A stretch of 64,000 nucleotides of DNA from Chitinophaga sp. YR573 (GTDB taxonomy: Bacteria > Bacteroidota > Bacteroidia > Chitinophagales > Chitinophagaceae), in the NCBI RefSeq assembly GCF_900110995.1, contig NZ_FOJF01000001.1:2807199-2871198 (forward strand), given 5' to 3'. The notes beneath the pieces are model-generated. The model did not search any database, was not told the DNA's origin, and was given only the letters and a program-made list of their open reading frames with translations. Shown piece by piece: positions 26,154 to 35,264 of this stretch (its first letter is position 1; each line of letters begins with the position of its first letter). Position numbers and translations under genes: made by a program.

Positions 26154-27083
26154 ATGGGTACTGTATTACTTTATATACTGTTGGTATTCGCAGCGCTGGT
26201 GGTGTTATCCAGCTTTGTGACAATACAGCAGGGTATTATTGGAGTTACTACCGTTTTCGGGAAATATAACCGAGTGTTGTTCCCCGGTCTTAATTTCAAA
26301 ATTCCGCTGGTTGAAAAAGTATTCAAACGTATTTCTATCCAAAACCGTTCTGTAGAGCTTGAATTTCAGGCTATTACGGTGGATCAGGCCAATGTGTATT
26401 TCAAGGCCATGTTATTGTATGCTGTGTGGAACCAGGATGAAGAAACCATTAAGAATGTGGCTTTCAAGTTCATGGACGAACGCAGTTTCATGCAGGCACT
26501 GGTACGTACCATTGAGGGCTCTATCCGTGGTTTTGTGGCTACCAAACGTCAGGCAGAAGTGCTGGGTTTGCGTAAAGACATTACTGAACACGTAAAAGAA
26601 CAGATTGACAAGACCCTGGAAGACTGGGGTTTCCATTTACTTGATCTTCAGATGAATGATATCACTTTTGATGAGGTGATCATGAAGTCGATGGCACAGG
26701 TAGTGGCATCTAATAATCTGAAGGCTGCTGCTGAGAATGAGGGTCAGGCATTGCTGATCACCAAGACCAAGGCAGCGGAAGCTGATGGTAATGCTATCAA
26801 GATCGCGGCAGAAGCGGAGCGTCAGGCTGCGCAGCTGCGTGGTATGGGAGTGGCACTGTTCCGTGAAGAGGTGGCCAAGGGTATGTCTATGGCAGCTAAA
26901 GAAATGCAGCAGGCCAACCTGGATACCTCAGTGATCCTTTTCTCTATGTGGACAGAGGCGATTAAGCACTTTGCAGAGAATTCCAAAGGGAATGTGATAT
27001 TCCTGGACGGTTCTTCAGAGGGAATGGAACATTCCATGCACCAGATGATGGGTATGAATAAACTGATGGAGAATAAGAAATAA
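26154..27083 (+). CDS. SPFH/band-7 (stomatin-like) protein
   Basis: The 309-residue protein has an N-terminal transmembrane helix (MGTVLLYILLVFAALVVLSS), then a band-7 domain (QQGIIGVTTVFGKYNRVLFP and DERSFMQALVRTIEGSIRGF) and a C-terminal coiled coil rich in Ala and Glu (ITKTKAAEADGNAIKIAAEA). An ATG further upstream is in frame, but the hydrophobic anchor begins at 26154. SPFH proteins oligomerise at membranes and organise lipid microdomains or regulate proteases. It stands alone between a small gene and a terminator. Confidence 0.9.
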   Translation: MGTVLLYILLVFAALVVLSSFVTIQQGIIGVTTVFGKYNRVLFPGLNFKIPLVEKVFKRISIQNRSVELEFQAITVDQANVYFKAMLLYAVWNQDEETIKNVAFKFMDERSFMQALVRTIEGSIRGFVATKRQAEVLGLRKDITEHVKEQIDKTLEDWGFHLLDLQMNDITFDEVIMKSMAQVVASNNLKAAAENEGQALLITKTKAAEADGNAIKIAAEAERQAAQLRGMGVALFREEVAKGMSMAAKEMQQANLDTSVILFSMWTEAIKHFAENSKGNVIFLDGSSEGMEHSMHQMMGMNKLMENKK

Positions 27084-27103
27084 TTATTAATGAAGAGCTT
27101 TTT

Positions 27104-27140
27104 AAAAGGGTTTGAGGAGAGTATCCTCAAACCCTTTTTT
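27104..27140 (+). terminator. Rho-independent terminator
   Basis: A 15-bp perfect stem (27104-27118 with 27124-27138) and a 5-nt loop end in a T-run. It closes the band-7 gene; the A-run on the other side would also let it act for tadA. Confidence 0.9.
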
Positions 27141-27154
27141 AGTAGATTTTTGGG

Positions 27155-27173
27155 TGCAGGGCGAAGCCCTGCA
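27155..27173. other. Short GC-rich hairpin
   Basis: TGCAGGGC and GCCCTGCA pair around a GAA/TTC triloop. It lacks T-runs in the correct position on either strand, so it is not a standard terminator. It sits between the band-7 terminator and the tadA stop and may stabilise mRNA ends. Confidence 0.6.
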
Positions 27174-27200
27174 AAAAAATTGCTCTTTGATCAAAATAAA

Positions 27201-27641
27201 TCAGCCTCTTCTTTGTTCAAAGAATGTTTTTACCAACTGCAGGCTTTCCGCTTCGCCAGGTCCCTGTTCCAGTTTTGTTTTGGGATGGAAGGGGTTTGTA
27301 TCCCCGGTAGACTTCCTGTAACTGTGCTTATCGTCGCGGGCTGCATATACAATACGGCCAATTTTACTCCAGTAGAGGGCACCTGCACACATGAGGCAGG
27401 GTTCCAGTGTTACATAGAGGGTGGCTTCCATCAGGTATTTGCTTCCCAGGTAGTTAAATGCGGCCGTTAAAGCCAGCATTTCTGCATGGGCGGTACAATC
27501 ATTCAGCTTCTCTACCTGATTGCTGCCACGGCCTATTATTTTATCATTTAGCACTACTATAGCACCGACTGGTACCTCTCCATCATCGAATGCATTCCGG
27601 GCCTCACGAAGAGCCTGCTGCATGTAGTATTTATCGTCCAT
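27201..27641 (-). CDS. tadA: tRNA-specific adenosine deaminase-like nucleoside deaminase
   Basis: The 146-residue zinc enzyme carries the CDA fold motifs HAE (His52, Glu54) and PCLMC (Cys82 and Cys85), with Zn ligands at His52, Cys82 and Cys85, within TLEPCLMCAGAL. It matches TadA, which converts adenosine 34 to inosine in tRNA-Arg. The family also contains guanine deaminases, which are hard to exclude; the length and DCTAHAEMLAL context favour TadA-type. It lies 5 bp after the ligA stop, so it is probably in the same transcript. Confidence 0.88.
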   Translation of the reverse strand: MDDKYYMQQALREARNAFDDGEVPVGAIVVLNDKIIGRGSNQVEKLNDCTAHAEMLALTAAFNYLGSKYLMEATLYVTLEPCLMCAGALYWSKIGRIVYAARDDKHSYRKSTGDTNPFHPKTKLEQGPGEAESLQLVKTFFEQRRG

Positions 27642-27646
27642 AGTAT

Positions 27647-29752
27647 TTATTGGATCAGGTTAATGAAGTCGTCCTCACTTAAAATCCTGACCGTATTAAT
27701 CTTCTTTGCTTTTTCCAGTTTACTGCCGGCATCATCTCCTACTACCAGGTAATTCAGCTTGCTGCTTACCCCACTGAGTATTTTTCCACCCTGCTTTTCC
27801 ACCATCTCTTCCGCATCACTGCGTTTCAGTTTGTTGAGGGTACCGGTGAACAGGAAGGTCTGACCTTCGAGGTTACCGCTGGTATGATGGTCTGATTTGG
27901 TGCTTTTAAAATTCAGCCCTAATGCTTCCAGCTCCTGCAGCATTTTGACGTTGTCCTCATTGCTGAAGAAGTGACGGATACTGCCTACTACCTTAGGTCC
28001 TATATCTTCCAGCACCAGGAGCTGCTCTTCCGTCCATTCCCGGAAATCCAGCAGGTGATGGGCTGCATTGGCCAGTGTTTTAGCGGTTGTTTCTCCTACA
28101 TAACGGATGCCCAGGCCAAAGATAAGACGGTGCAGGGGCTGGGTTTTAGACTGTTCAATAGCAGTTTGCAGGTTGGTCAGGGATTTTTGTCCGAAGCCTC
28201 CCAGCTGTTCTATTTTTGAAAAGTCGATGGTATAGATATCCGGGATGTGTTTGATCAGTTTAAGATCGTAGAACTTACGGATGTTACTTTCGCCCAGGCT
28301 GCGGATGTCCATCGCATCTTTACTCACAAAGTGGATCATACGTTCTACTACCTGTGCTTCGCAGTTAATATTAATACAGCGCCATACGCTTTCACCTTCC
28401 GGCTTAAAGAGAGGATCGTGACAAACAGGGCATTCCGTAGGGAATTTAATATCCTCTTCAGTACCATCCCGCAGGTCTGCCACGGATTTTACAATGTAGG
28501 GGATTACATCGCCGGCACGTTCTACCAGTACAGTATCTCCTATTTTCAAATCCTTTTCCTTTATTACATCTTCATTAAAAAGTGAAATGGAAGCAACTGT
28601 AACCCCTCCGATGGGCACAGGGTCAATTTTGGCTACGGGTGTAACGGAACCGGTACGGCCTACCTGGAACTCCACATTACGCAGTTTACTGGTAGCCTGC
28701 CTTGCTTTGAACTTGTAAGCCATGGCCCAGCGCGGATGGTGGGTAGTCATACCCAGCTGGTCCTGCAGGGCATAATCATTCACTTTGATCACCATTCCAT
28801 CTATTTCGTAAGGAAGGGTATCTCTCAGTTGTTCAAATTCCAGTACGTAGTCTATTACGGCCTGGATGCCCTTTACCACCTTCTTTTCTTTGGAAGGAGT
28901 ACGGAATCCGAGTGATGAAAGGAGATCGAGGGTATTACTATGTGTTTGTATTTCTTTCGGTTCGGTTTCATCCTGTTCCATAGTGTGATAACTCATGTGA
29001 TACAGGAAAGCTTCTAAACCACGTTTAGCTACTTCCCGGGGATCTACCATGCGGAGAGAACCGGAAGCTGCATTGCGCGGATTGGCCATGGGTGGCAGGT
29101 TTTCAGTAGCGCGTTGCTCATTGAAAGCCTTGAAAGTGTTTTTATTAATTAATACTTCGCCACGGATTTCTATAGAATGAATGCCATGGGCAGAGAATTT
29201 AGCGTTAAGAGGGATAGAGCGGATCTGTTTGATATTGGTAGTGATATCGTCTCCTGATACGCCATCACCCCGGGTAGCACCTCTTGTAAGGCGGTCGTTT
29301 TCATATATAAGAGAGATACTGGCACCGTCGAACTTAGGTTCTATACAGTATTCAATATCTGCAAGACCACTGATTTCACGGGCTTTACGGTCCCAGTCGT
29401 TCAGGTCATCTGCATTATAAGAGTTCTCCAGGCTGAGCATAGGCACCAGGTGCTGCACGGTGGGGAATGTTTTGGTAAGGCCCTGTGCCACACGCTGGGT
29501 GGGGGAATCGGGGTTTACCAGGTCCGGATGTTCAGCTTCCAGCTTTTTAAGCCAGGCATATAGCTGGTCGTATTCGTAATCACTAAGCACAGGCTCGCTC
29601 TGCACATAATAGCGCCAGTCGTTGTAAATAATTACACGACTCAGGTCGTCCATTGTTTTCTCTATGGCAATTTTGCTTTCTTTTTCCTGCAATTGCCCTA
29701 ACAGTTCCTTTGCTAATTGTGATAAACTGATTTCTATTTCTTTCGTATACAT
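27647..29752 (-). CDS. ligA: NAD-dependent DNA ligase
   Basis: The 701-residue enzyme seals nicks in DNA using NAD. In order it has the N-terminal Ia domain (YYVQSEPVLSDYEYDQL), the active-site Lys140 in EPKFDGAS, the OB fold, the four-Cys zinc finger (CPVCHDPLF, then CININC), helix-hairpin-helix repeats (about 505-575), and a C-terminal BRCT domain (EGQTFLFTGTLNKLKRSD). The whole gene appears intact. Its start faces the repeat-rich gap at 29753-30335. Confidence 0.97.
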   Translation of the reverse strand: MYTKEIEISLSQLAKELLGQLQEKESKIAIEKTMDDLSRVIIYNDWRYYVQSEPVLSDYEYDQLYAWLKKLEAEHPDLVNPDSPTQRVAQGLTKTFPTVQHLVPMLSLENSYNADDLNDWDRKAREISGLADIEYCIEPKFDGASISLIYENDRLTRGATRGDGVSGDDITTNIKQIRSIPLNAKFSAHGIHSIEIRGEVLINKNTFKAFNEQRATENLPPMANPRNAASGSLRMVDPREVAKRGLEAFLYHMSYHTMEQDETEPKEIQTHSNTLDLLSSLGFRTPSKEKKVVKGIQAVIDYVLEFEQLRDTLPYEIDGMVIKVNDYALQDQLGMTTHHPRWAMAYKFKARQATSKLRNVEFQVGRTGSVTPVAKIDPVPIGGVTVASISLFNEDVIKEKDLKIGDTVLVERAGDVIPYIVKSVADLRDGTEEDIKFPTECPVCHDPLFKPEGESVWRCININCEAQVVERMIHFVSKDAMDIRSLGESNIRKFYDLKLIKHIPDIYTIDFSKIEQLGGFGQKSLTNLQTAIEQSKTQPLHRLIFGLGIRYVGETTAKTLANAAHHLLDFREWTEEQLLVLEDIGPKVVGSIRHFFSNEDNVKMLQELEALGLNFKSTKSDHHTSGNLEGQTFLFTGTLNKLKRSDAEEMVEKQGGKILSGVSSKLNYLVVGDDAGSKLEKAKKINTVRILSEDDFINLIQ

Positions 29753-30065
29753 ATAAAAGTGCTAACTGAGCGTAAAATACAAATTGTTTGAGGTTTATTA
29801 TGGCTTATGTTAAAGTATTGATAATCATTATAAAATGGACAATATCAAAATTTAATCGTATCTATTTTTGAAAAAAGATGTTTGAAAAGTTTTTTATTAA
29901 CAAAATATTAATTAAGATTGTGTAACGAAACGAAAGTAACTGAAAGCCAAAATTTAAATCTAAGTGACAAGGAAGCAAATGCCAATGATCGACGACTGAT
30001 TATTTCCTTGAAAACTAAGAAAACGACGAACAAGGTAGTGTAGTAGTAACCAAAATATTTTTTGT
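29753..30065 (+). other. Gap upstream of ligA, no ORF; candidate folded RNA region
   Basis: AT-rich and without a supported gene. On the plus strand CAAGGAA (29968-29974), TTCCTTG (30004-30010) and CAAGG (30031-30035) could form two alternative stems. A possible -7 box TATTTTTG is at 29863-29870. Confidence 0.4.
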
Positions 30066-30270
30066 CTTTATAAATTCCATTTTGCCTTTATAGATTCCGT
30101 ATGTCTTTATAGATTCCACTTTTTGCCGTTATAAATTCCGAATTGCTTTATAGATTCCATATGTCTTTATAGATTCCATGTTAAGTTTTTGCTTTTATAT
30201 AATTCCACGTTATCGATTCCACGTTAATTAAATTCCACGTAAGTTATTTTATAATTCCACGTCAATGAAA
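30066..30270 (+). repeat. Irregular tandem array of ATTCC-centred units
   Basis: Ten copies of ATTCC start at 30074, 30094, 30113, 30135, 30154, 30173, 30202, 30216, 30232 and 30254. Most are embedded in a TTTATAnATTCC core, with a second subtype ATTCCACGT in the last four. Spacing is 14-29 bp, mostly 19-22. There are no unique spacers, so it is not a CRISPR array. Confidence 0.85.
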
Positions 30271-30271
30271 T

Positions 30272-30333
30272 CCGGCCGTGTGTAATGCCGGTCTTTTTCC
30301 CCTGCATAAAGTATTTATGCAGGGGAATTTTTT
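30272..30333 (+). terminator. Two tandem plus-strand terminators
   Basis: CCGGC (30272-30276) pairs with GCCGG (30287-30291), followed by a T-rich stretch. A second, perfect 12-bp stem (30299-30310 with 30314-30325, loop GTA) is followed by a six-T run (30328-30333). Neither has a T-run for minus transcription, so they point to a plus-strand transcript through the array. Confidence 0.75.
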
Positions 30334-30335
30334 AT

Positions 30336-33300
30336 CTACATGTTTCTTCTGTACTGACCACCTACTTCATATAATGCATGGGTAATCTGGCCCAGGGAAC
30401 AATGCTTCACTGTTTCCATTAATGCATCAAAGAGGTTGCCATTCTTAACAGCAACGTGTTGTAATTTTTTTAATGCAGCAGCGCTTTTATCATGATGACG
30501 CTGGTGGAAAGCCGCCAGGGTATTGATCTGGAATTCTTTTTCTTCTGTGGTAGAACGGATTACTTCTGAAGGAATGATAGTAGGAGAACCGTTTTTATTT
30601 AAGAAAGTGTTTACTCCTACAATGGGGTATTCACCGTTATGTTTCAGGGATTCATAATGCAGACTTTCTTCCTGGATTTTATTGCGCTGGTACATCCTTT
30701 CCATCGCTCCCAGTACTCCCCCTCTTTCTGTAAGGCGGTTAAATTCTGCCAGTACGGCTTCTTCTACGAGGTCTGTAAGGTCTTCGATGAAGAAAGCACC
30801 CTGGATAGGGTTTTCATTTTTTGCGGTCCCAAGTTCACGGTTGATGATGAGCTGTATGGCCATGGCCCTGCGCACACTTTCTTCTGTGGGTGTGGTGATG
30901 GCTTCATCGTATGCGTTTGTATGAAGGGAGTTGCAGTTATCGTAAATGGCATAGAGCGCCTGTAAGGTAGTGCGGATATCGTTGAAGTCGATTTCCTGTG
31001 CGTGCAGGCTTCTGCCGGATGTTTGAATATGGTATTTCAGCTTCTGGGAGCGGTCGTTCCCCTTGTATTTATATTTGATAGCCTTGGCCCAGATACGTCT
31101 GGCCACACGGCCAATGACTGCATATTCCGGGTCCATACCATTGCTGAAAAAGAAGGAGAGATTAGGCGCAAAATCATCAATATTCATTCCCCGGCTGAGA
31201 TAATACTCTACGTAGGTGAAACCGTTAGCGAGTGTGAATGCCAGCTGTGTGATGGGATTGGCACCTGCTTCTGCTATGTGATAACCGGAGATACTTACAG
31301 AGTAGAAGTTGCGGACTTTCTGTGTGATGAAGTATTCCTGTACATCGCCCATTAGTTTGAGGGCAAATTCTGTAGAGAAGATACAGGTGTTTTGTGCCTG
31401 GTCTTCTTTTAATATATCTGCCTGCACGGTACCCCTGGCGGTGCTGAGGGCCTGAGCTTTTATCTTTTCATAGATATTTTTGTCCAGTACTTCATCTCCC
31501 GAAATCCCTAACAGCTGTAATCCCAGTCCGTTGTTGCCTTTAGGCAGTTCTCCGCTGTATTTAGGCAAATCTTTGAATTTCTCTTTGATGATAGCATTTA
31601 CCTGATCTGTTAATCCATGCTGTGCGATGTATTTTTCACATTGCTGATCTATGGCTGCATTCATAAAAAATGCCAGGAGGATAGGGGCCGGACCATTGAT
31701 GGTCATGGATACCGATGTTTTCGGATCGCAGAGATCGAAGCCACTGTACAGCTTTTTGGCATCGTCCACTGTAGCGATGCTTACGCCTGAGTTACCCACT
31801 TTACCATAGATATCCGGGCGGGGAGCAGGGTCTTCACCATAGAGTGTTACACTATCGAAAGCCGTGCTGAGGCGGATGGCCGGTTGATCTATTGATACAT
31901 AGTGAAAGCGTTTGTTGGTCCTTTCCGGCCCACCTTCTCCGGCAAACATGCGGGTAGGGTCTTCGCCTTCTCTTTTTAGGGGGAATACCCCTGCTGCATA
32001 CGGGAATTCTCCCGGCAGGTTTTCCGTAAGCTGCCAGCGGAGCAGGTCTCCCCAGTCGTTGTACTGAGGCAGGCTTATTTTAGGTATGCGTGACTGGGAC
32101 AGACTTTCTGAGTAGAGAGGGAGTTTGATGATCTTATCCCTTACCTGGAACTCGTAGTATTCTGCTGTATATTTTTCTTTTATGGCTGGCCAGTTTTTTA
32201 CCAGTTTATCACATTCGGGATCAAGTTGTTTGCTCAATGCGTTGATGGCGTTGTCCAGGCTTTCATGGTCTGGTACGAGGGCTTTTGCGCCGTTTAGCTG
32301 ATAGAGTTTAGTGGCAATGGCAGCCTGTTCCTCCACCCATTGCCCATACTCATTAATAGCAGCTGTGATTTCTGCCAGGTAGCGGGTACGGGAAGGCGGG
32401 ATGATCATCGATTTGGTGACTGTATCCTGACTGGTTTCGTGTTTGACATTGCCAAAAGAGATGCCCTTCTTTTCTTTCATGATGGCCAGCAGTTTTTCAA
32501 ACAGCTGGTTGATACCATGATCATTGAACTGGGAGGCGATAGTGCCTAATACCGGCAGTTCTTCATCTTTAGCGCTCCATAGTCCGTGGTTACGTTTGTA
32601 TTGCTTGCGTACATCGTGGAGAGCATCGAGGGCGCCTGCTTTATCAAATTTATTGATAGCAATTACGTCTGCATAGTCCAGCATATTAATCTTTTCCAGC
32701 TGGGAAGCAGCACCGTATTCCGGTGTCATTACATACAGGGATACGTCGCAGTAGTCGGTGATGGCGGTATCGCTTTGGCCGATACCGGAAGTTTCCAGGA
32801 TGATGAGGTCGAAACCGGCGATGCGGCAGATATCTGTAATCTCCCCGATATGTGTACTGATGGCTTTATCGCTTTCGCGTGTAGCCAGGGAGCGCATATA
32901 GGCACGGGGATGATGGATGGCGTTCATGCGGATGCGGTCGCCGAGTAGTGCCCCGCCGGTCTTTTTCTTGGAGGGGTCTACAGAGATGACTGCAATTGTT
33001 TTATTGCTGAAGTGGTGTAAGAAGCGTCTTACTATTTCGTCTGTAACACTGCTTTTACCTGCCCCTCCGGTACCGGTGATACCGAGTACAATGCCTTTGG
33101 TGGATTGTACATCGGGAAGCTGATCATTTTCGGCTATGGTAATAGTTTGCGCAATATGTTTATAATCCTGTTGGGTGAGCGCTTCCGGTTGTTTGTTGAG
33201 CGTTTTGACAGTGGGAAAGTCGCAACGGTCGATGACATCTCCGATCATGCCTTCCAGTCCCATGGTCCTGCCATCATCCGGGGAATAGAGGCGGGTGATA

Positions 33301-33638
33301 CCATACTGGTGCAATTCCTGGATTTCTGTGGGGAGGATGGTACCGCCTCCGCCGCCGAAGATCTTGATATGTCCGCAGTTGTTTTCCTGTAAAAGGTCGT
33401 ACATGTATTTAAAGAACTCTACGTGACCTCCCTGGTAGGAAGTAACGGCGATGCCCTGGGCATCTTCCTGGATGGCACATTCTACAATTTCTGCTGCGGA
33501 GCGGTTATGGCCCAGGTGGATTACTTCGGCACCTTTGGACTGCATGATGCGACGCATAATATTAATGGCGGCGTCGTGGCCATCGAAAAGAGAAGCTGCT
33601 GTTACGATACGAATCTTGTGAACCGGTGTATCAGTCAT
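30336..33638 (-). CDS. icmF: Fused isobutyryl-CoA mutase (IcmF type)
   Basis: This 1100-residue protein has three parts in the IcmF order. First is a B12-binding domain (residues 8-140, [24 protein letters not shown]). Second is a MeaB/MeaI-like G-protein chaperone with P-loop [12 protein letters not shown] near residue 190. Third, from about 560 to the end, is a methylmalonyl-CoA-mutase-like substrate domain. It interconverts isobutyryl-CoA and n-butyryl-CoA through adenosylcobalamin radical chemistry and can act on related acyl-CoAs. Classic methylmalonyl-CoA mutase puts its B12 domain at the C-terminus, so this order argues for IcmF. No clear minus-strand terminator follows. Confidence 0.88.
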   Translation of the reverse strand: MTDTPVHKIRIVTAASLFDGHDAAINIMRRIMQSKGAEVIHLGHNRSAAEIVECAIQEDAQGIAVTSYQGGHVEFFKYMYDLLQENNCGHIKIFGGGGGTILPTEIQELHQYGITRLYSPDDGRTMGLEGMIGDVIDRCDFPTVKTLNKQPEALTQQDYKHIAQTITIAENDQLPDVQSTKGIVLGITGTGGAGKSSVTDEIVRRFLHHFSNKTIAVISVDPSKKKTGGALLGDRIRMNAIHHPRAYMRSLATRESDKAISTHIGEITDICRIAGFDLIILETSGIGQSDTAITDYCDVSLYVMTPEYGAASQLEKINMLDYADVIAINKFDKAGALDALHDVRKQYKRNHGLWSAKDEELPVLGTIASQFNDHGINQLFEKLLAIMKEKKGISFGNVKHETSQDTVTKSMIIPPSRTRYLAEITAAINEYGQWVEEQAAIATKLYQLNGAKALVPDHESLDNAINALSKQLDPECDKLVKNWPAIKEKYTAEYYEFQVRDKIIKLPLYSESLSQSRIPKISLPQYNDWGDLLRWQLTENLPGEFPYAAGVFPLKREGEDPTRMFAGEGGPERTNKRFHYVSIDQPAIRLSTAFDSVTLYGEDPAPRPDIYGKVGNSGVSIATVDDAKKLYSGFDLCDPKTSVSMTINGPAPILLAFFMNAAIDQQCEKYIAQHGLTDQVNAIIKEKFKDLPKYSGELPKGNNGLGLQLLGISGDEVLDKNIYEKIKAQALSTARGTVQADILKEDQAQNTCIFSTEFALKLMGDVQEYFITQKVRNFYSVSISGYHIAEAGANPITQLAFTLANGFTYVEYYLSRGMNIDDFAPNLSFFFSNGMDPEYAVIGRVARRIWAKAIKYKYKGNDRSQKLKYHIQTSGRSLHAQEIDFNDIRTTLQALYAIYDNCNSLHTNAYDEAITTPTEESVRRAMAIQLIINRELGTAKNENPIQGAFFIEDLTDLVEEAVLAEFNRLTERGGVLGAMERMYQRNKIQEESLHYESLKHNGEYPIVGVNTFLNKNGSPTIIPSEVIRSTTEEKEFQINTLAAFHQRHHDKSAAALKKLQHVAVKNGNLFDALMETVKHCSLGQITHALYEVGGQYRRNM

Positions 33639-33778
33639 ATTGTTTTTGGTGTTTAACGTGTTGTGCAGCAGTGAGGAGCTGCAGAAGTTGTAATTTACTA
33701 AAAGTGACAGTGGAATATTCGTACATTTTTTTATTTTACACCCTTATTGTTCACGTTTATAGAAAACAATTTACAGAA

Positions 33779-35209
33779 ATGGTGGCTAGAAGAGATTTTA
33801 TCAGGAATGGCGGTCTGCTGGCAGGCGCTGTAGCATTGGGGTTTCCTAAGGCTGTATTCAGCCAGGGAGTATATGTATCAAAGCGTCCGCTGCCTGCGCA
33901 ACGTAAGTTTAGCAGTGTGGGTGTAGAGAAGGCGATCAGCAATATTAAGAAAGAGATATCCGATCCGAAACTGGGCTGGATGTTTGAGAACTGCTTTCCG
34001 AATACGCTGGATACGACAGTAAGTTTTAAGATGGAGAATGGCCGTCCGGATACATTTGTAATTACAGGTGATATCAATGCGATGTGGCTGAGGGATTCCA
34101 GTGCGCAGGTGTGGCCTTATCTGCCATTAATAAAAGAAGATGAAAAGCTGAAACAGCTGATTGCCGGTGTGGTAAACAGGCAGACTAAATGTATACTGAT
34201 AGACCCTTATGCCAATGCCTTTAATGAAGGGCCAACGGGCAGTGAGTGGGATACGGACCTTACAGAAATGAAGCCTGAACTGCATGAGCGTAAATGGGAG
34301 ATAGATTCCCTTTGTTATACTGTGCGCCTGGCTTACCATTACTGGAAAGAAAGTGGTGATACCAGTGTGCTGAATGATACTTATCAGAAGGCCGCAAAGC
34401 TGATCGTTAAAACATTTAAGGAGCAGCAGCGTAAAGAAAACCGCGGGCCTTACAAGTTCCAGCGTAATACGCCTATCCAGTCGGATACAGCCCCTAATAA
34501 AGGCTGGGGAGCGCCTATGCAGCCGGTAGGACTGATCGTATCTATTTTCCGTCCTTCGGATGATGCGACTGTTTTCCCTTTCCTGATCCCTTCCAATATG
34601 TTTGCAGTAGTATCACTGCGTCAGCTGGCAGAGATGAGTGATGTGGTATTTAAGGATGCTGCATTTACAAAGGAATGTACAGAGCTGGCAGATGAAGTGG
34701 ACAGGGCTATCAAAGCGTATGCGATCGTTCCTCATCCGCAGTTAGGTAATATGTTTGGTTTTGAAGTGGATGGTTATGGTAACCGTTTATTCCTGGATGA
34801 TACCAATGTACCTAGTTTGTTATCTATTCCATACCTGGGATATACGACAGCAGATGATCCTTTATACCAGGCTTCCCGTCATTTTGTATGGAGCAGCTTC
34901 CATTGCTGGTTCTACAAAGGTAAATACGGAGATGGTGTAGGTAGTCCGCATACCGGTCCGGATTACATCTGGCCAATGAGTATTATTATGAAGGCGCTGA
35001 CGAGCAGTGATAAAGAAGAAATAGCGGAGTGTTTGCGTACTATACGTAATACAGATGGGGATACTGGTTTTGTGCATGAATCGTTCCACAAGAATGATCC
35101 TACTAAATTTACCCGTCCATGGTTTGCATGGGTAAATACTTTATTCGGAGAACTGATCATGAAGGTGAGTCTTGAGTACCCGGAATTGCTGAAGAGACAA
35201 TATGCTTAA
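33779..35209 (+). CDS. GH125 metal-independent alpha-mannosidase
   Basis: The 476-residue protein begins with a Tat-like signal ([20 protein letters not shown]). It carries the GH125 (DUF1237) core: [20 protein letters not shown], then [10 protein letters not shown], and the C-terminal [10 protein letters not shown] and [12 protein letters not shown]125 enzymes remove non-reducing alpha-1,6-mannose without a metal. A longer frame upstream is open, but it overlaps the icmF start region and lacks a signal. Export to the periplasm is expected. It may help break down mannose-containing glycans. Confidence 0.9.
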   Translation: MVARRDFIRNGGLLAGAVALGFPKAVFSQGVYVSKRPLPAQRKFSSVGVEKAISNIKKEISDPKLGWMFENCFPNTLDTTVSFKMENGRPDTFVITGDINAMWLRDSSAQVWPYLPLIKEDEKLKQLIAGVVNRQTKCILIDPYANAFNEGPTGSEWDTDLTEMKPELHERKWEIDSLCYTVRLAYHYWKESGDTSVLNDTYQKAAKLIVKTFKEQQRKENRGPYKFQRNTPIQSDTAPNKGWGAPMQPVGLIVSIFRPSDDATVFPFLIPSNMFAVVSLRQLAEMSDVVFKDAAFTKECTELADEVDRAIKAYAIVPHPQLGNMFGFEVDGYGNRLFLDDTNVPSLLSIPYLGYTTADDPLYQASRHFVWSSFHCWFYKGKYGDGVGSPHTGPDYIWPMSIIMKALTSSDKEEIAECLRTIRNTDGDTGFVHESFHKNDPTKFTRPWFAWVNTLFGELIMKVSLEYPELLKRQYA

Positions 35210-35217
35210 ATATAGCC

Positions 35218-35250
35218 GGAAGATCAGTTACGTAACTGATCTTCCTTTTT
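35218..35250 (+). terminator. Rho-independent terminator
   Basis: A perfect palindrome with 14-bp arms (35218-35231 with 35232-35245), followed by five T. It follows the GH125 gene. Confidence 0.88.
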
Positions 35251-35264
35251 CAACAAAATAACCC

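Noticed and set aside
30066..30270. CRISPR array
   Set aside because: The repeated core is only 5-12 bp, spacing is irregular and there are no unique spacers of uniform length or cas genes.
33626..33778. Upstream extension of the GH125 gene
   Set aside because: It is Cys-rich, unlike the family, and the ATG at 33779 opens a Tat-like signal.
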